Made by a program: the position numbers and the translations under genes. A stretch of DNA of 64,000 nt, taken from the NCBI RefSeq assembly GCF_001650875.1, contig NZ_LXYI01000021.1:17558-81557 (forward strand), read 5' to 3'. The notes beneath the pieces are model-generated. The model ran no database searches. It was given only the letters and a program-made list of their open reading frames with translations, and had not been told where the DNA came from. This DNA is from Sulfitobacter sp. EhC04 (GTDB lineage Bacteria; Pseudomonadota; Alphaproteobacteria; Rhodobacterales; Rhodobacteraceae). Below, one piece after another: positions 42,129-50,674 of the stretch (position 1 is the stretch's first letter; the number at the start of each line of letters is the position of its first letter).

Positions 42129-43327
42129 TCGGGGACGCGCTACTGCTGCAACTGGGCTATAACGCGACCCTTGTGACAATTGGCGCGACCCTGTTGGGGA
42201 TGGCGGCGGGGGTTGGCGGGACATTTCTGTTTCTGCGCAAGCGCGCGCTGGTCAGCGATGCGATCAGCCACGCGACGCTGCCGGGGGTTGCGCTGGCCTT
42301 CATGGTGATGGTGACGCTGGGCGGAACGGGCCGGAACCTTGTCGGGTTGCTGTCGGGTGCGGCGCTGTCGGCGGCGGTGGGGCTGTTGCTGGTGTCATGG
42401 CTGGGCACGCGGACCCGCCTGGCGGAGGATGCGGCGATCGGGTCGGTCCTGTCGGTTTTCTTTGGTTTCGGGATCGTGCTGCTGACGGTGATCCAGACGA
42501 TGTCGGCGGGTCAGCAGGCAGGGCTTGAAGGGTTCCTTCTGGGTTCGACCGCCGGGATGTTGCGCAGCGATGCGATGGTGATCGCGGTGTCGGCCGCTTT
42601 GACGCTGGCACTGGTGCTGCTGATGCGGCGGCCGCTGACGCTGGCCTCTTTCGATCCCGAATATGCGGTATCCATCGGCCAGAACGTGCGCCGCACGGAC
42701 CTTGCCATGATGGGGCTGGTCCTTGCGGTGACGGTTGTCGGGCTGAAGATTGTCGGGTTGATCCTGATCGTGGCATTGCTGATCATTCCGCCGGTGACTG
42801 CACGTTTCTGGACCGAGCGGACGGACAGGGTTGTGATGATTTCGGGCGCTGTCGGGGGGCTGTCGGCCTATGTCGGCGCGGCGCTGTCGGCGGCGATCCC
42901 GGCTGTGCCGACCGGGCCGATCATCGTGCTGGTGGGCTTTGTGCTGTTTGCGCTGTCGCTGCTGGTGGCACCGGGGCGCGGGGTGGTGTCGGCGCTGGCC
43001 CGGCACCGGCGGCATCAGCGGCGGGTCCACCTGCGGCAGGGGCTGCTGGCGATGGCGCAGGGGCAACCGATCTATGAAAACATGACACTGCGACTGTTGC
43101 ACCGGCAGGGCTGGGCGCGGCCCGATGGCGTGCCCACCGAATTGGGCCGGGGGCGCGCATCACGGGCGCTGCGCGACGAGAGCCGCTGGCAGGTGATCCG
43201 CAGCGATCCCGCCTTCGAGGCGGCCACCGCGCAGGATGACGGGCTGACCGATATTGAAACCGTGCTGACCGCCGACCAGCTGGCCGAGGTGGACGCGCGC
43301 ATTCCCCGTGCGGAGGCTCTGGCATGA
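42125..43327 (+). CDS. sitC: Manganese ABC transporter permease SitC with C-terminal extension
   Basis: A 400-residue membrane protein. The first 285 residues form the ABC-3 permease with about eight helices, including the conserved SDAISHATLPGVALAF. Residues from about 290 to 400 are a soluble, charged tail (PIYENMTLRLLHRQGW and following) that looks like a winged-helix of DtxR/MntR type. Such tails occur in some SitC/MntB relatives and could link flux to metal level in the cell; that is speculative. The gene overlaps both neighbours by 4 bp. Confidence 0.93.
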   Translation: MIGDALLLQLGYNATLVTIGATLLGMAAGVGGTFLFLRKRALVSDAISHATLPGVALAFMVMVTLGGTGRNLVGLLSGAALSAAVGLLLVSWLGTRTRLAEDAAIGSVLSVFFGFGIVLLTVIQTMSAGQQAGLEGFLLGSTAGMLRSDAMVIAVSAALTLALVLLMRRPLTLASFDPEYAVSIGQNVRRTDLAMMGLVLAVTVVGLKIVGLILIVALLIIPPVTARFWTERTDRVVMISGAVGGLSAYVGAALSAAIPAVPTGPIIVLVGFVLFALSLLVAPGRGVVSALARHRRHQRRVHLRQGLLAMAQGQPIYENMTLRLLHRQGWARPDGVPTELGRGRASRALRDESRWQVIRSDPAFEAATAQDDGLTDIETVLTADQLAEVDARIPRAEALA

Positions 43328-44253
43328 ACGGCGCTGAATTTGTCCCGCTCAGCCTGGTGCCGCTGTTGACCGGCATCTGCGTGGCCGTCGCCTGCGCGCT
43401 GCCCGGCAACTTTCTGGTGCTGCGGCGGCAGGCCTTGATCGGGGACGCGATCAGCCATGTGGTGCTGCCGGGTATCGTCGTTGCCTTTTTGATCGGCGGT
43501 ACGATCAGCACGCTGCCGATGTTGCTGGGCGCTGCCGGAGCGGCGGTCATCGCCGTTGGCGCAATCGAGGCGGTGCGACGTCTGGGGCGGATCGAGACTG
43601 GTGCCGCGATGGGCGTGGTCTTTACCACAATGTTCGCGGGCGGGGTGCTGTTGCTGGAGCAATCGGACACCTCTTCGGTGCATCTGGACGTGGAACATGC
43701 GCTTTATGGCAATCTGGAAAGCCTGATCTGGCTGGATGCGACCGGCTGGTCCTCGCTGCTGGACCCGCAGGCGCTGGCCAGTCTGCCAGTGGAACTGCCG
43801 CGCATGGCGGCGACCTTGCTGGTGGTTACGGGGTTCATCGTGCTGTTCTGGCGACCGCTCAAGATCAGTACCTTTGACGAGGGGTTTGCCCGCACCATCG
43901 GATTGCGGACCAGCCCGCTGGGGCTGGCGCTGGTGATCATGGCGGCGATTGCCGCTGTGGCGGCCTTTGACGCGGTGGGCAGTATCATCGTGATTGCCAT
44001 GTTCATCTGCCCGCCTGCGGCGGCGCGGCTGATGACCAACCGGCTGGAGCATCAGCTGGCCTGGTCGGTGGGGTTCGCCACGCTTGCCGCTGTGCTGGGC
44101 TATGTGCTGGCGGGCTATGGGCCGCTGTGGATCGGAATGCAGGACAGCGTGTCGGCTGCAGGCATGATCGCGACGGTATCGGGCCTGATCCTGGGCGTGA
44201 CAGCGCTGGTCGGTCCGCACCGGTTGCGCGGGTCAGCTGCCCCGGTAGGTTGA
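43324..44253 (+). CDS. sitD: Manganese ABC transporter permease SitD
   Basis: A 309-residue ABC-3 permease with about eight helices. The family segment IGDAISHVVLPGIVVAF near residue 40 matches the same place in SitC. This is the normal length, without the soluble tail of SitC. It is the last gene of the sit operon. Its 3' end overlaps the 3' end of the convergent uraH-type gene by 21 bp. Confidence 0.94.
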   Translation: MNGAEFVPLSLVPLLTGICVAVACALPGNFLVLRRQALIGDAISHVVLPGIVVAFLIGGTISTLPMLLGAAGAAVIAVGAIEAVRRLGRIETGAAMGVVFTTMFAGGVLLLEQSDTSSVHLDVEHALYGNLESLIWLDATGWSSLLDPQALASLPVELPRMAATLLVVTGFIVLFWRPLKISTFDEGFARTIGLRTSPLGLALVIMAAIAAVAAFDAVGSIIVIAMFICPPAAARLMTNRLEHQLAWSVGFATLAAVLGYVLAGYGPLWIGMQDSVSAAGMIATVSGLILGVTALVGPHRLRGSAAPVG

Positions 44254-44592
44254 ATATCCGAAAGGCGAGAGCAGCAGCGGCACGTGGTAATGCGCCGTCG
44301 GGTCGGAAATGCCGAACCGGATCGGGATGTCATCCAGAAAGCGCGGGCTTTCGGGCGGTGTCCCGATGCGGTCCAGATAGGCCCCGGCGGCAAAGACCAG
44401 TTCGTAGATGCCGGGGGCAAAGCCGTTTGATGGCAGAATGGGCGTATCGGTGCGCCCGTCCGCATTGGTCTGCATCCCGGCCAGTTTGATCCGCAGATCG
44501 CCGTCGAGGCGGTAGAGCGTGACATCCATGGCGCGGGCGGGTGCGCCCAGAGCCGTGTCCAGGACATGCGTGGTCAGATATCCATCGGGCAT
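44233..44592 (-). CDS. uraH: 5-hydroxyisourate hydrolase (transthyretin-like)
   Basis: A 119-residue protein with the transthyretin-related fold. The family hallmark C-terminus YRGS is present, as are His9 in TTHVLDTALG and the histidines in HYHVPLLLSP. It hydrolyses 5-hydroxyisourate to OHCU, the second step of urate breakdown. The start at 44592 follows AAGGAG; there is no periplasmic signal. It is divergent from puuE-uraD with a 0.5-kb regulatory region between, so it belongs to the same purine-degradation cluster. Confidence 0.95.
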   Translation of the reverse strand: MPDGYLTTHVLDTALGAPARAMDVTLYRLDGDLRIKLAGMQTNADGRTDTPILPSNGFAPGIYELVFAAGAYLDRIGTPPESPRFLDDIPIRFGISDPTAHYHVPLLLSPFGYSTYRGS

Positions 44593-44692
44593 CGGGGGCT
44601 CCTTGGCTGGAATGGGGGTTCCACAGCAGGATAGGGCCGGGAAACGGCGCGTCAATGCGGGGTTGAACGGGCCGTCGCGGTTGGAAAGTACA

Positions 44693-44756
44693 GCGAATCC
44701 GGGGTGATTCGCACTTTCTGACCGGAGTGATTCGTTTTTCTTTGACCTGCGAATCA
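44693..44756. promoter_or_regulatory. Cluster of four GATTCG half-sites
   Basis: GCGAATC-N6-GATTCGC (44693-44712) is a perfect inverted repeat. TGATTCG (44728-44734) and CGAATCA (44750-44756) make a second pair with a 15-base gap. The second pair overlaps the -35 element at 44742. Such clustering suggests an operator for a repressor of the divergent purine genes. Confidence 0.5.
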
Positions 44757-44771
44757 TCCTTTGCCTATATA
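44742..44771 (+). promoter_or_regulatory. Candidate sigma-70 promoter in the urate-cluster gap
   Basis: TTGACC (44742-44747) and TATATA (44766-44771) with 18 bases between. It reads towards puuE and would start a transcript near 44778, giving a leader of about 310 bases. Confidence 0.45.
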
Positions 44772-44777
44772 GGGCGT

Positions 44778-45013
44778 AAGAGGCGAAAACTGCACGTAAA
44801 CCGTGTATGACCTAAGTTTTCGGAACGCCGTCTGGGGGGGCGCCACAGTGTTTATTGTGATTTCTGCGTTTTTGGGTTCGACCCGCAAGAGCCAATACGC
44901 CCCAGCAGTCATTCAGGTTGGCCCGCGCCTAATAATCCCAGACTAACGCATAAACACAGGCAGCAGCAGTCAATCTGGCGTCGGGCTGCATCCCAAGCGG
45001 ATGCAGCCCGATT
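44778..45013 (+). ncRNA. Possible structured leader or small RNA ahead of puuE
   Basis: From the promoter to the terminator-like hairpin the DNA holds several short stems, for instance TGCACG/CGTGTA (44791-44806), GAAAACT/AGTTTTC, and TTGGGTTCGACCC (44872-44884), but no gene. It could be a small RNA or an attenuated leader of the puuE operon. I recognise no known RNA family. Confidence 0.25.
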
Positions 45014-45020
45014 GCTTTTT
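44981..45020 (+). terminator. Rho-independent terminator-like hairpin before puuE
   Basis: TCGGGCTGCATCC and GGATGCAGCCCGA form a perfect 13-bp stem with a 5-base loop followed by TTGCTTTTT. It lies 70 bp upstream of the puuE start, so it must end a short upstream transcript or act as an attenuator. Confidence 0.65.
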
Positions 45021-45090
45021 CCCGGCACAACAGAAATTGCGCGCCTGTCGGTATTTGTGCAGGGTGGGGGCGCAAGATCAGGACTTTATC

Positions 45091-46506
45091 ATGAACCGCT
45101 ACCCTCGTGACTTTCAGGGCCATGGCCCCAGGCCGCCCGACGCCAAGTGGCCCCAGGGCGCACGCATTGCCGTGCAATTCGTCGTCAACTACGAGGAGGG
45201 CGGCGAGAATTGCCTGTTGCATGGCGATGCGTCGTCAGAGGCCTTTCTGTCCGAGATCGTGGGCGCGCAGCCCTGGACCGGGCAGCGCCACTGGAACATG
45301 GAAAGCATCTATGACTACGGCGCGCGGGCCGGGTTCTGGCGGCTGCACCGGCTGTTCACCGGCGCGGGCATCCCGGTGACCGTCTATGGTGTGGCCAGCG
45401 CGCTGGCCCGCGCGCCGGGGCAGGTCGAGGCGATGCAGGAGGCGGGCTGGGAAATTGCCAGCCACGGGCTGAAATGGATCGACTACAAGGACCATACCAT
45501 CAAGGCGGAACAGGCCGACATGGACGAGGCGATCCGCCTGCACAGCGAAGTTGTCGGCAGCGCGCCGCGCGGCTGGTACTGTGGGCGCACCTCGGTCAAT
45601 ACCGTGGCGCTGGCGGCGCAGACCGGCGCTTTCGATTACATCTCGGACACCTATGACGATGATCTGCCCTATTGGATGCAGATCGGGGACCGCGAGCAGT
45701 TGATCATTCCCTATACGCTGGATTGCAACGACATGCGCTTTGCCACGCCGCAGGGGTTCAATTCGGGGGACCAGTTCTATGCCTACCTGCGCGACACCTT
45801 TGACGCGCTTTATGCCGAAGGGGCGGCGGGCGCTGCCAAGATGATGTCGGTGGGGCTGCATTGCCGACTTGTGGGGCGGCCGGGGCGCGTTCAGGCGTTG
45901 AAACGCTTTGTCGAATATATCAAGGGGTTCGAAGGCGTCTGGACCCCGCGCCGCATCGACATCGCAGATCATTGGCACGGGGTGCATCCGCCGCAGCCGC
46001 GCGGGCCGCGGCCCAGCCAGATGGACCGGGACAGCTTTGTCGCGGCCTATGGCGGGGTGTTCGAACATTCGCCCTGGATCGCGGAACGCGCCTTTGCGCT
46101 GGAGCTGGGCCCGGCCCATGACACGGCGGCGGGCCTGCACAACGCGCTGGCGCGCATGTTCCGGTCGGCCAGCGCCGACGAGCGTCTGGGCGTTCTGACC
46201 GCACATCCCGATCTGGCGGGCAAACTGGCTGCGGCCAAGCGGTTGACGGCGGAAAGCACGGCAGAGCAGGCAAGCGTGGGTCTGGATGCCCTGACGGATG
46301 CGGAGCGCGCGCGCTTCGAGGCGCTGAATGCGGATTACGTGACCAAACACGGCTTTCCCTTCATCATCGCGGTCAAGGATCATGACAAGGCGGGCATCCT
46401 GCGTGCCTTTGAGGCGCGGATCGCCAATGACACGGCCGCCGAGTTCACAACCGCCTGCGTGCAGGTCGAACGCATCGCGCGGCTTCGTCTGGAGGACATG
46501 TTTTGA
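45091..46506 (+). CDS. puuE-uraD: Fused allantoinase PuuE and OHCU decarboxylase UraD
   Basis: A 471-residue fusion. Residues 1-310 are PuuE, the polysaccharide-deacetylase-type, cofactor-poor allantoinase (NYEEGGENCLLHGDASSEAF near residue 34, IASHGLKWIDY near 125). Residues 310-471 are the OHCU decarboxylase (FEHSPWIAERAF, LTAHPDLAGK, KHGFPFIIAVK). The UraD half makes S-allantoin from OHCU and the PuuE half opens the ring to allantoate, so the product of one domain feeds the other. The start at 45091 follows AGGAC. It overlaps the next gene by 4 bp. Confidence 0.95.
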   Translation: MNRYPRDFQGHGPRPPDAKWPQGARIAVQFVVNYEEGGENCLLHGDASSEAFLSEIVGAQPWTGQRHWNMESIYDYGARAGFWRLHRLFTGAGIPVTVYGVASALARAPGQVEAMQEAGWEIASHGLKWIDYKDHTIKAEQADMDEAIRLHSEVVGSAPRGWYCGRTSVNTVALAAQTGAFDYISDTYDDDLPYWMQIGDREQLIIPYTLDCNDMRFATPQGFNSGDQFYAYLRDTFDALYAEGAAGAAKMMSVGLHCRLVGRPGRVQALKRFVEYIKGFEGVWTPRRIDIADHWHGVHPPQPRGPRPSQMDRDSFVAAYGGVFEHSPWIAERAFALELGPAHDTAAGLHNALARMFRSASADERLGVLTAHPDLAGKLAAAKRLTAESTAEQASVGLDALTDAERARFEALNADYVTKHGFPFIIAVKDHDKAGILRAFEARIANDTAAEFTTACVQVERIARLRLEDMF

Positions 46507-47312
46507 GTTACGCTTTCCCGCCCGGCGGGCTGCCGGATCAGTCTGGCAACCCTGAGGGCACCGCCGTATTCACGCCGGCCTACGCGGTGCTGCCTGCGAT
46601 CACCCAGCGCGACATCGTTACCAGCTATCTGCCGGGCTGGCGCGACATGCGGATGTGGGTGCTGGCGCGGCCCCTGTCCGGATTTGCAGAGACGTTTTCG
46701 CAATATGCCGTGGAACTGCTGCCCGGCGGCGGGTCTGACGCGCCGGAGGAGGACGCGGAGGCGCAATCGGTGATCTTTGTCGCGCGCGGCGGGCTGACGC
46801 TGAACATCGACGGACAGCGGCATGACATGGGCGAAGGCGGCTATGCCTATATTCCGCCCGATACGGTCTGGACGGTGTGGAACGATACCGAAGCGGTGGC
46901 CCAGTTTCACTGGATCAGGAAGCGCTATCAGCGGGCCGAGGGCATCGAGATGCCCCAGGCCTTTGTCACCTCGGACAAGGAGGTGGCCCCCGTTGTCATG
47001 CCCGATTGTGATGGGGTCTGGGCCACGACGCGCTTTGCCGATCCGGCGGACCTGCGCCATGACATGCATGTCAACATTGTCACCTTCCAGCCCGGCGGGC
47101 GCATCCCCTTTGCCGAGACCCATGTGATGGAGCATGGGTTGTATGTATTGGAAGGCACGGCGGAGTACCTGCTGAACCGGGACTGGGTCGGCGTCGGACC
47201 GGGGGATTTCATGTGGCTGCGTGCCTTTTGTCCGCAGGCCTGCATCGCCACCGGCGACGTGCCGTTCCGCTATCTGCTGTACAAGGATGTGAACCGGCAC
47301 ATGCCGCTATGA
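46503..47312 (+). CDS. (S)-ureidoglycine aminohydrolase
   Basis: A 269-residue bicupin protein. The metal-ligand-bearing C-terminal cupin shows PFAETHVMEHGLYVLEGTAE near residue 200. The TTG start at 46503 is supported by GGAGG seven bases upstream and by the TTGA overlap with the fusion gene's stop. The family (UGHase, AllE/YlbA) converts (S)-ureidoglycine to (S)-ureidoglycolate with release of ammonia. It implies that allantoate is degraded by the amidohydrolase route. It is followed by allA with a 4-bp overlap. Confidence 0.92.
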   Translation: MSYAFPPGGLPDQSGNPEGTAVFTPAYAVLPAITQRDIVTSYLPGWRDMRMWVLARPLSGFAETFSQYAVELLPGGGSDAPEEDAEAQSVIFVARGGLTLNIDGQRHDMGEGGYAYIPPDTVWTVWNDTEAVAQFHWIRKRYQRAEGIEMPQAFVTSDKEVAPVVMPDCDGVWATTRFADPADLRHDMHVNIVTFQPGGRIPFAETHVMEHGLYVLEGTAEYLLNRDWVGVGPGDFMWLRAFCPQACIATGDVPFRYLLYKDVNRHMPL

Positions 47313-47812
47313 CCGCCCCGCCCGAGATTATCGCGCAGGCGCTGACGGCGGCGGCCTTTGCCCCGTTTGGGGATGTGCTGGAGTGTGCGGGCACACCGGA
47401 CAAGATGATCAACGCGGGTCTGTGCGGGCGCTACCACGACCGTGCGACGCTTGATTTCGGCCCGGAAGGGCGCGCGGGGCTGAGCATTTTCAACGCCGTG
47501 CCGCGCGAACTGCCCTATGTGCTGGACCTGCTTGAGCGGCATCCGGAGGGCTCGCAGGCCTTTCTGCCGATGACCTCGAACCCTTTCCTTGTGATCGTCG
47601 CACCGGATCTGGGCGACCGGCCCGGCGTGCCGCAAGCCTTTGTCACGGCACCGCATCAGGGGGTCAACCTGCACCGGGGAACATGGCATGGAGTGCTCAC
47701 GCCATTGGCAGGGCCGGGCATTTTCGCCATTGTGGACCGGATCGGGGGCACGCCGAACCTTGACGAATACCCGTTGGACCGGCCCTATGTTGTCAGGGCA
47801 CAGCCCGCGTAA
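47309..47812 (+). CDS. allA: Ureidoglycolate lyase AllA
   Basis: This 167-residue protein matches AllA by its length and motifs. FAPFGDVLECAG is at the N-terminus, and the C-terminal half has TAPHQGVNLHRGTWHG and FAIVDRIGG, typical of the ureidoglycolate lyase active site. It splits (S)-ureidoglycolate to glyoxylate and urea, the last step of the route. The start is in the ATGA overlap with the aminohydrolase stop. The NCS2 permease gene follows 46 bp later. Confidence 0.94.
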   Translation: MTAPPEIIAQALTAAAFAPFGDVLECAGTPDKMINAGLCGRYHDRATLDFGPEGRAGLSIFNAVPRELPYVLDLLERHPEGSQAFLPMTSNPFLVIVAPDLGDRPGVPQAFVTAPHQGVNLHRGTWHGVLTPLAGPGIFAIVDRIGGTPNLDEYPLDRPYVVRAQPA

Positions 47813-47858
47813 CGGATCGTCTCGTCAGAGGACGACCTCTCCAACAAGGGACAACAGC

Positions 47859-49292
47859 ATGACATCCACCTCCATCGGGACGCCGGAGCAACTGCGCGAT
47901 CCCAATTACACTCCTGCCCTGACACGGGCGATCCCGCTGGGCATCCAGCATGTGTTGGCGATGTTCGTCAGCAACGTGACGCCCGCCATCATCATCGCCG
48001 GTGCGGCGGGTTTCGGGTTTGGCTCCAACTCGCCGGATTTCCCGGAACTCTTGTACCTGATCCAGATGTCGATGCTGTTTGCCGGGGTGGCGACACTGCT
48101 ACAGACGATCACGCTGGGGCCGGTCGGTGCGGGGCTGCCGATCGTGCAGGGCACGTCCTTTGCCTTTATCCCGATCATGATCCCGCTGGTTGCGGGCAAG
48201 GGGGTCGATGGGTTGGCCGCGCTGTTTGGCGGCATCGTCGTGGGTGGGCTGTTTCATGCCTGTCTGGGGCTTTTCATCGGCAAGATACGTTTTGCCCTGC
48301 CGCCGCTGGTGACGGGGCTGGTGGTCACCATGATCGGCCTCGCGCTCGTCAAGGTCGGCATCCAGTATGCCGCCGGTGGGGTGCCCGCCATCGGCACGCC
48401 GGAATACGGCAGCCTGCTGAACTGGTCGGCGGCGCTGGTGGTGATCGTGGTCACGCTGGGGCTCAAGTTCTTTACCCGTGGGATGCTGTCGATCTCTGCC
48501 GTTCTGGTCGGGCTGATCGTGGGATACTTCTATGCCGTGGCGGTTGGCATGTTGTCGTTTGGCGGCGACCGGGGTGTGATCGCAAGCTGGAACAACGCCG
48601 CATGGGTCGCGCTGCCGGACCCGTTCCGCTACGGTTTTGAATTCTCGGCGGCGGCGGTCATCGGTTTCTGTCTGATGGCGTTCATCTCGGCCATTGAAAC
48701 CGTGGGCGATGTGTCGGGGATCACCAAGGGCGGCGCGGGCCGCGAGGCGACCGATACCGAGATCGCGGGTGCGACCTATGCCGATGGTCTGGGTACGGCC
48801 ATCGCCGGTGTCTTTGGCGGGTTGCCCAATACGTCGTTCAGCCAGAATGTCGGCCTGATCGCCATGACCGGCGTGATGAGCCGCCATGTGGTCACCTGCG
48901 GCGCGATATTCCTGATCATCTGCGGGCTGGTGCCCAAGGTGGGCGGATTGATCCGCACCGTGCCGATCGAAGTGCTGGGCGGCGGTGTGATCGTGATGTT
49001 CGGCATGGTGGTGGCGGCGGGCATGTCGATGCTCTCCGATGTGGACTGGAACCGCCGCAACATGGTCATCTTTGCCATCTCGATCTCTGTCGGTCTGGGC
49101 CTGCAACTGGAGCCGGGTGCGGTGCAGCACCTGCCCGATACCCTGAGCATCCTGATGACCAGCGGGCTTCTGCCTGCCGCGCTGATCGCGATTGTCCTCA
49201 ACCTTGCCCTGCCCGAAGAACTGGCCGAGGAATCAACCGAAGAAGTGTCAGGCGGCCTCAAGGGCCATTCAAAAGGCAGCCTGCCACACTAG
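47859..49292 (+). CDS. NCS2-family purine (urate/xanthine) permease
   Basis: A 477-residue membrane protein with about fourteen helices. NCS2 signatures are QHVLAMFVSNVTPAIIIAGA (residues about 30-49), GAGLPIVQGTSFAFI (near 90), the substrate-site helix FMAFISAIETVGDVSGIT and GGLPNTSFSQNVG (near 325). The last holds the Q-x-N signature (QNV). The start at 47859 lies 46 bp after allA. Within a urate-degradation operon, uptake of urate, xanthine or uracil-like bases is expected, urate or xanthine being most likely. A strong terminator follows at once. Confidence 0.93.
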   Translation: MTSTSIGTPEQLRDPNYTPALTRAIPLGIQHVLAMFVSNVTPAIIIAGAAGFGFGSNSPDFPELLYLIQMSMLFAGVATLLQTITLGPVGAGLPIVQGTSFAFIPIMIPLVAGKGVDGLAALFGGIVVGGLFHACLGLFIGKIRFALPPLVTGLVVTMIGLALVKVGIQYAAGGVPAIGTPEYGSLLNWSAALVVIVVTLGLKFFTRGMLSISAVLVGLIVGYFYAVAVGMLSFGGDRGVIASWNNAAWVALPDPFRYGFEFSAAAVIGFCLMAFISAIETVGDVSGITKGGAGREATDTEIAGATYADGLGTAIAGVFGGLPNTSFSQNVGLIAMTGVMSRHVVTCGAIFLIICGLVPKVGGLIRTVPIEVLGGGVIVMFGMVVAAGMSMLSDVDWNRRNMVIFAISISVGLGLQLEPGAVQHLPDTLSILMTSGLLPAALIAIVLNLALPEELAEESTEEVSGGLKGHSKGSLPH

Positions 49293-49298
49293 CAGGGG

Positions 49299-49336
49299 GA
49301 GGAGGGGCATGGAGCGCATCAACCCCTCCTCTTTTT
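49299..49336 (+). terminator. Rho-independent terminator after the NCS2 permease gene
   Basis: GAGGAGGGG and CCCCTCCTC form a perfect 9-bp stem around a 15-base loop, followed by TTTTT. It starts 7 bp after the permease stop and should end the puuE-to-permease transcript, leaving puuD with its own promoter. Confidence 0.75.
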
Positions 49337-49395
49337 GGCTCTAAATATCCAGGCGCAACAGCAGCGCAGTAACCCAGAATTCCGAAAGAGCGCCC

Positions 49396-50622
49396 ATGTA
49401 CGACCTTGCCACCATGTCCTCCTGGATCGAATTCGCGGTCCGATGGACCCATGTGATTGTCGGCATTGCCTGGATCGGGTCGTCTTTCTATTTCATTGCG
49501 CTTGACCTTGGTCTGCACCGGGACCGCGACCTGGCCTCGGGTGCCGATGGCGAAGAGTGGCAGGTGCATGGCGGGGGGTTTTACCACATCCAGAAATACC
49601 TGATCGCCCCCGACAACATGCCGGACCATCTGGTCTGGTTCAAATGGGAAAGCTATTCGACATGGCTCAGCGGTTTTGCCCTGCTGGTGCTGGTCTATTA
49701 CCTTGGCGCGGAATTCTATCTGATCGACCCGGCGGTGATGGAGCTGTCGACGTTTCAGGCTGTTGCCATATCCTTGGCCTCGCTGGCCTTTGGCTGGGTC
49801 GCCTATGACCGGATCTGCAAGAGCCGCTTTGGCGATGACAACACGCGGCTGATGATCCTGCTTTATGTGATCCTTGTCGCGATGGCCTGGTTCTATACAT
49901 CCGTCTTCTCGGGCCGTGCGGCGCTGCTGCATCTGGGGGCCTTTACCGCCACGATCATGTCGGCCAACGTGTTCTTCATCATCATGCCCAACCAGCGCAT
50001 CGTGGTTGCCGATTTGCAGGCGGGCCGCACGCCGGATGCCAAATACGGCAAGATCGCCAAGCAGCGCAGCACCCACAACAACTACCTGACGCTGCCGGTC
50101 ATCTTCCTGATGCTGTCGAACCATTATCCGCTCGCCTTCGCATCCGAGATGAACTGGCTGATCGCGTCATTGGTGTTCCTCATGGGCGTGACGATCCGGC
50201 ATTATTTCAACAGCGTTCATGCCCGCACAGGTGACCCGACCTGGACCTGGCTGGCCACCGCGCTGCTGTTCATCCTGATCATGTGGTTGTCCACCGAACC
50301 GATGTTCCGCGCCGAGGAACCGGCAGAGGCGACAGGCCCCGCTGCCCTGCGCTTTGCCCAGGCCGATGGCTTCGACCGGGTGCAGGACATCGTCACGGGC
50401 CGCTGTTCCATGTGCCATGCGGCAGAGCCGACGTGGGAGGGGCTGCACTGGCCGCCCAAGGGGGTGCGGCTGGAGACGGAACACCAGATCGCCATGGCGG
50501 CGAAACAGATCTATTTGCAGGCAGGTCTGACCCATGCCATGCCGCCTGCGAACCTGAGCTATATGCAGGTGGCGGAGCGGGCAGAGATCGTGGCCTGGTA
50601 CAAGGCCGCAACGACCCGCTGA
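49396..50622 (+). CDS. puuD: Membrane urate hydroxylase PuuD
   Basis: The 408-residue protein has about eight or nine membrane helices (from [20 protein letters not shown]) with a C-terminal cytochrome c domain carrying the haem motif C337-S-M-C340-H341. This is the layout of PuuD, the urate oxidase of many proteobacteria that passes electrons to the respiratory chain instead of making peroxide. It performs the first step: urate to 5-hydroxyisourate. It follows the terminator of the upstream operon and precedes mutL by 52 bp. With the other genes it makes urate degradation nearly complete. Confidence 0.95.
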   Translation: MYDLATMSSWIEFAVRWTHVIVGIAWIGSSFYFIALDLGLHRDRDLASGADGEEWQVHGGGFYHIQKYLIAPDNMPDHLVWFKWESYSTWLSGFALLVLVYYLGAEFYLIDPAVMELSTFQAVAISLASLAFGWVAYDRICKSRFGDDNTRLMILLYVILVAMAWFYTSVFSGRAALLHLGAFTATIMSANVFFIIMPNQRIVVADLQAGRTPDAKYGKIAKQRSTHNNYLTLPVIFLMLSNHYPLAFASEMNWLIASLVFLMGVTIRHYFNSVHARTGDPTWTWLATALLFILIMWLSTEPMFRAEEPAEATGPAALRFAQADGFDRVQDIVTGRCSMCHAAEPTWEGLHWPPKGVRLETEHQIAMAAKQIYLQAGLTHAMPPANLSYMQVAERAEIVAWYKAATTR

Positions 50623-50674
50623 CAGCCGGTTTCCCACTGGCAGAATCGCGGTCCCTCATGCTAGGTCTAGCGTT

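Larger units (their letters stand above)
44593..45090. promoter_or_regulatory. Divergent regulatory region of the urate cluster
   Basis: A 0.5-kb gap holding four CGAATC/GATTCG half-sites (44693-44756), a sigma-70-type promoter (44742-44771), a possible structured RNA and a strong hairpin with T-run (44981-45020). No protein gene is supported here. Confidence 0.5.

Noticed and set aside
44771..44906. Possible 6S-like RNA closed by GGGCGTA/TACGCCC
   Set aside because: The 5' arm overlaps the -10 element of the likely promoter, so it would be mostly untranscribed; no known 6S features recognised.
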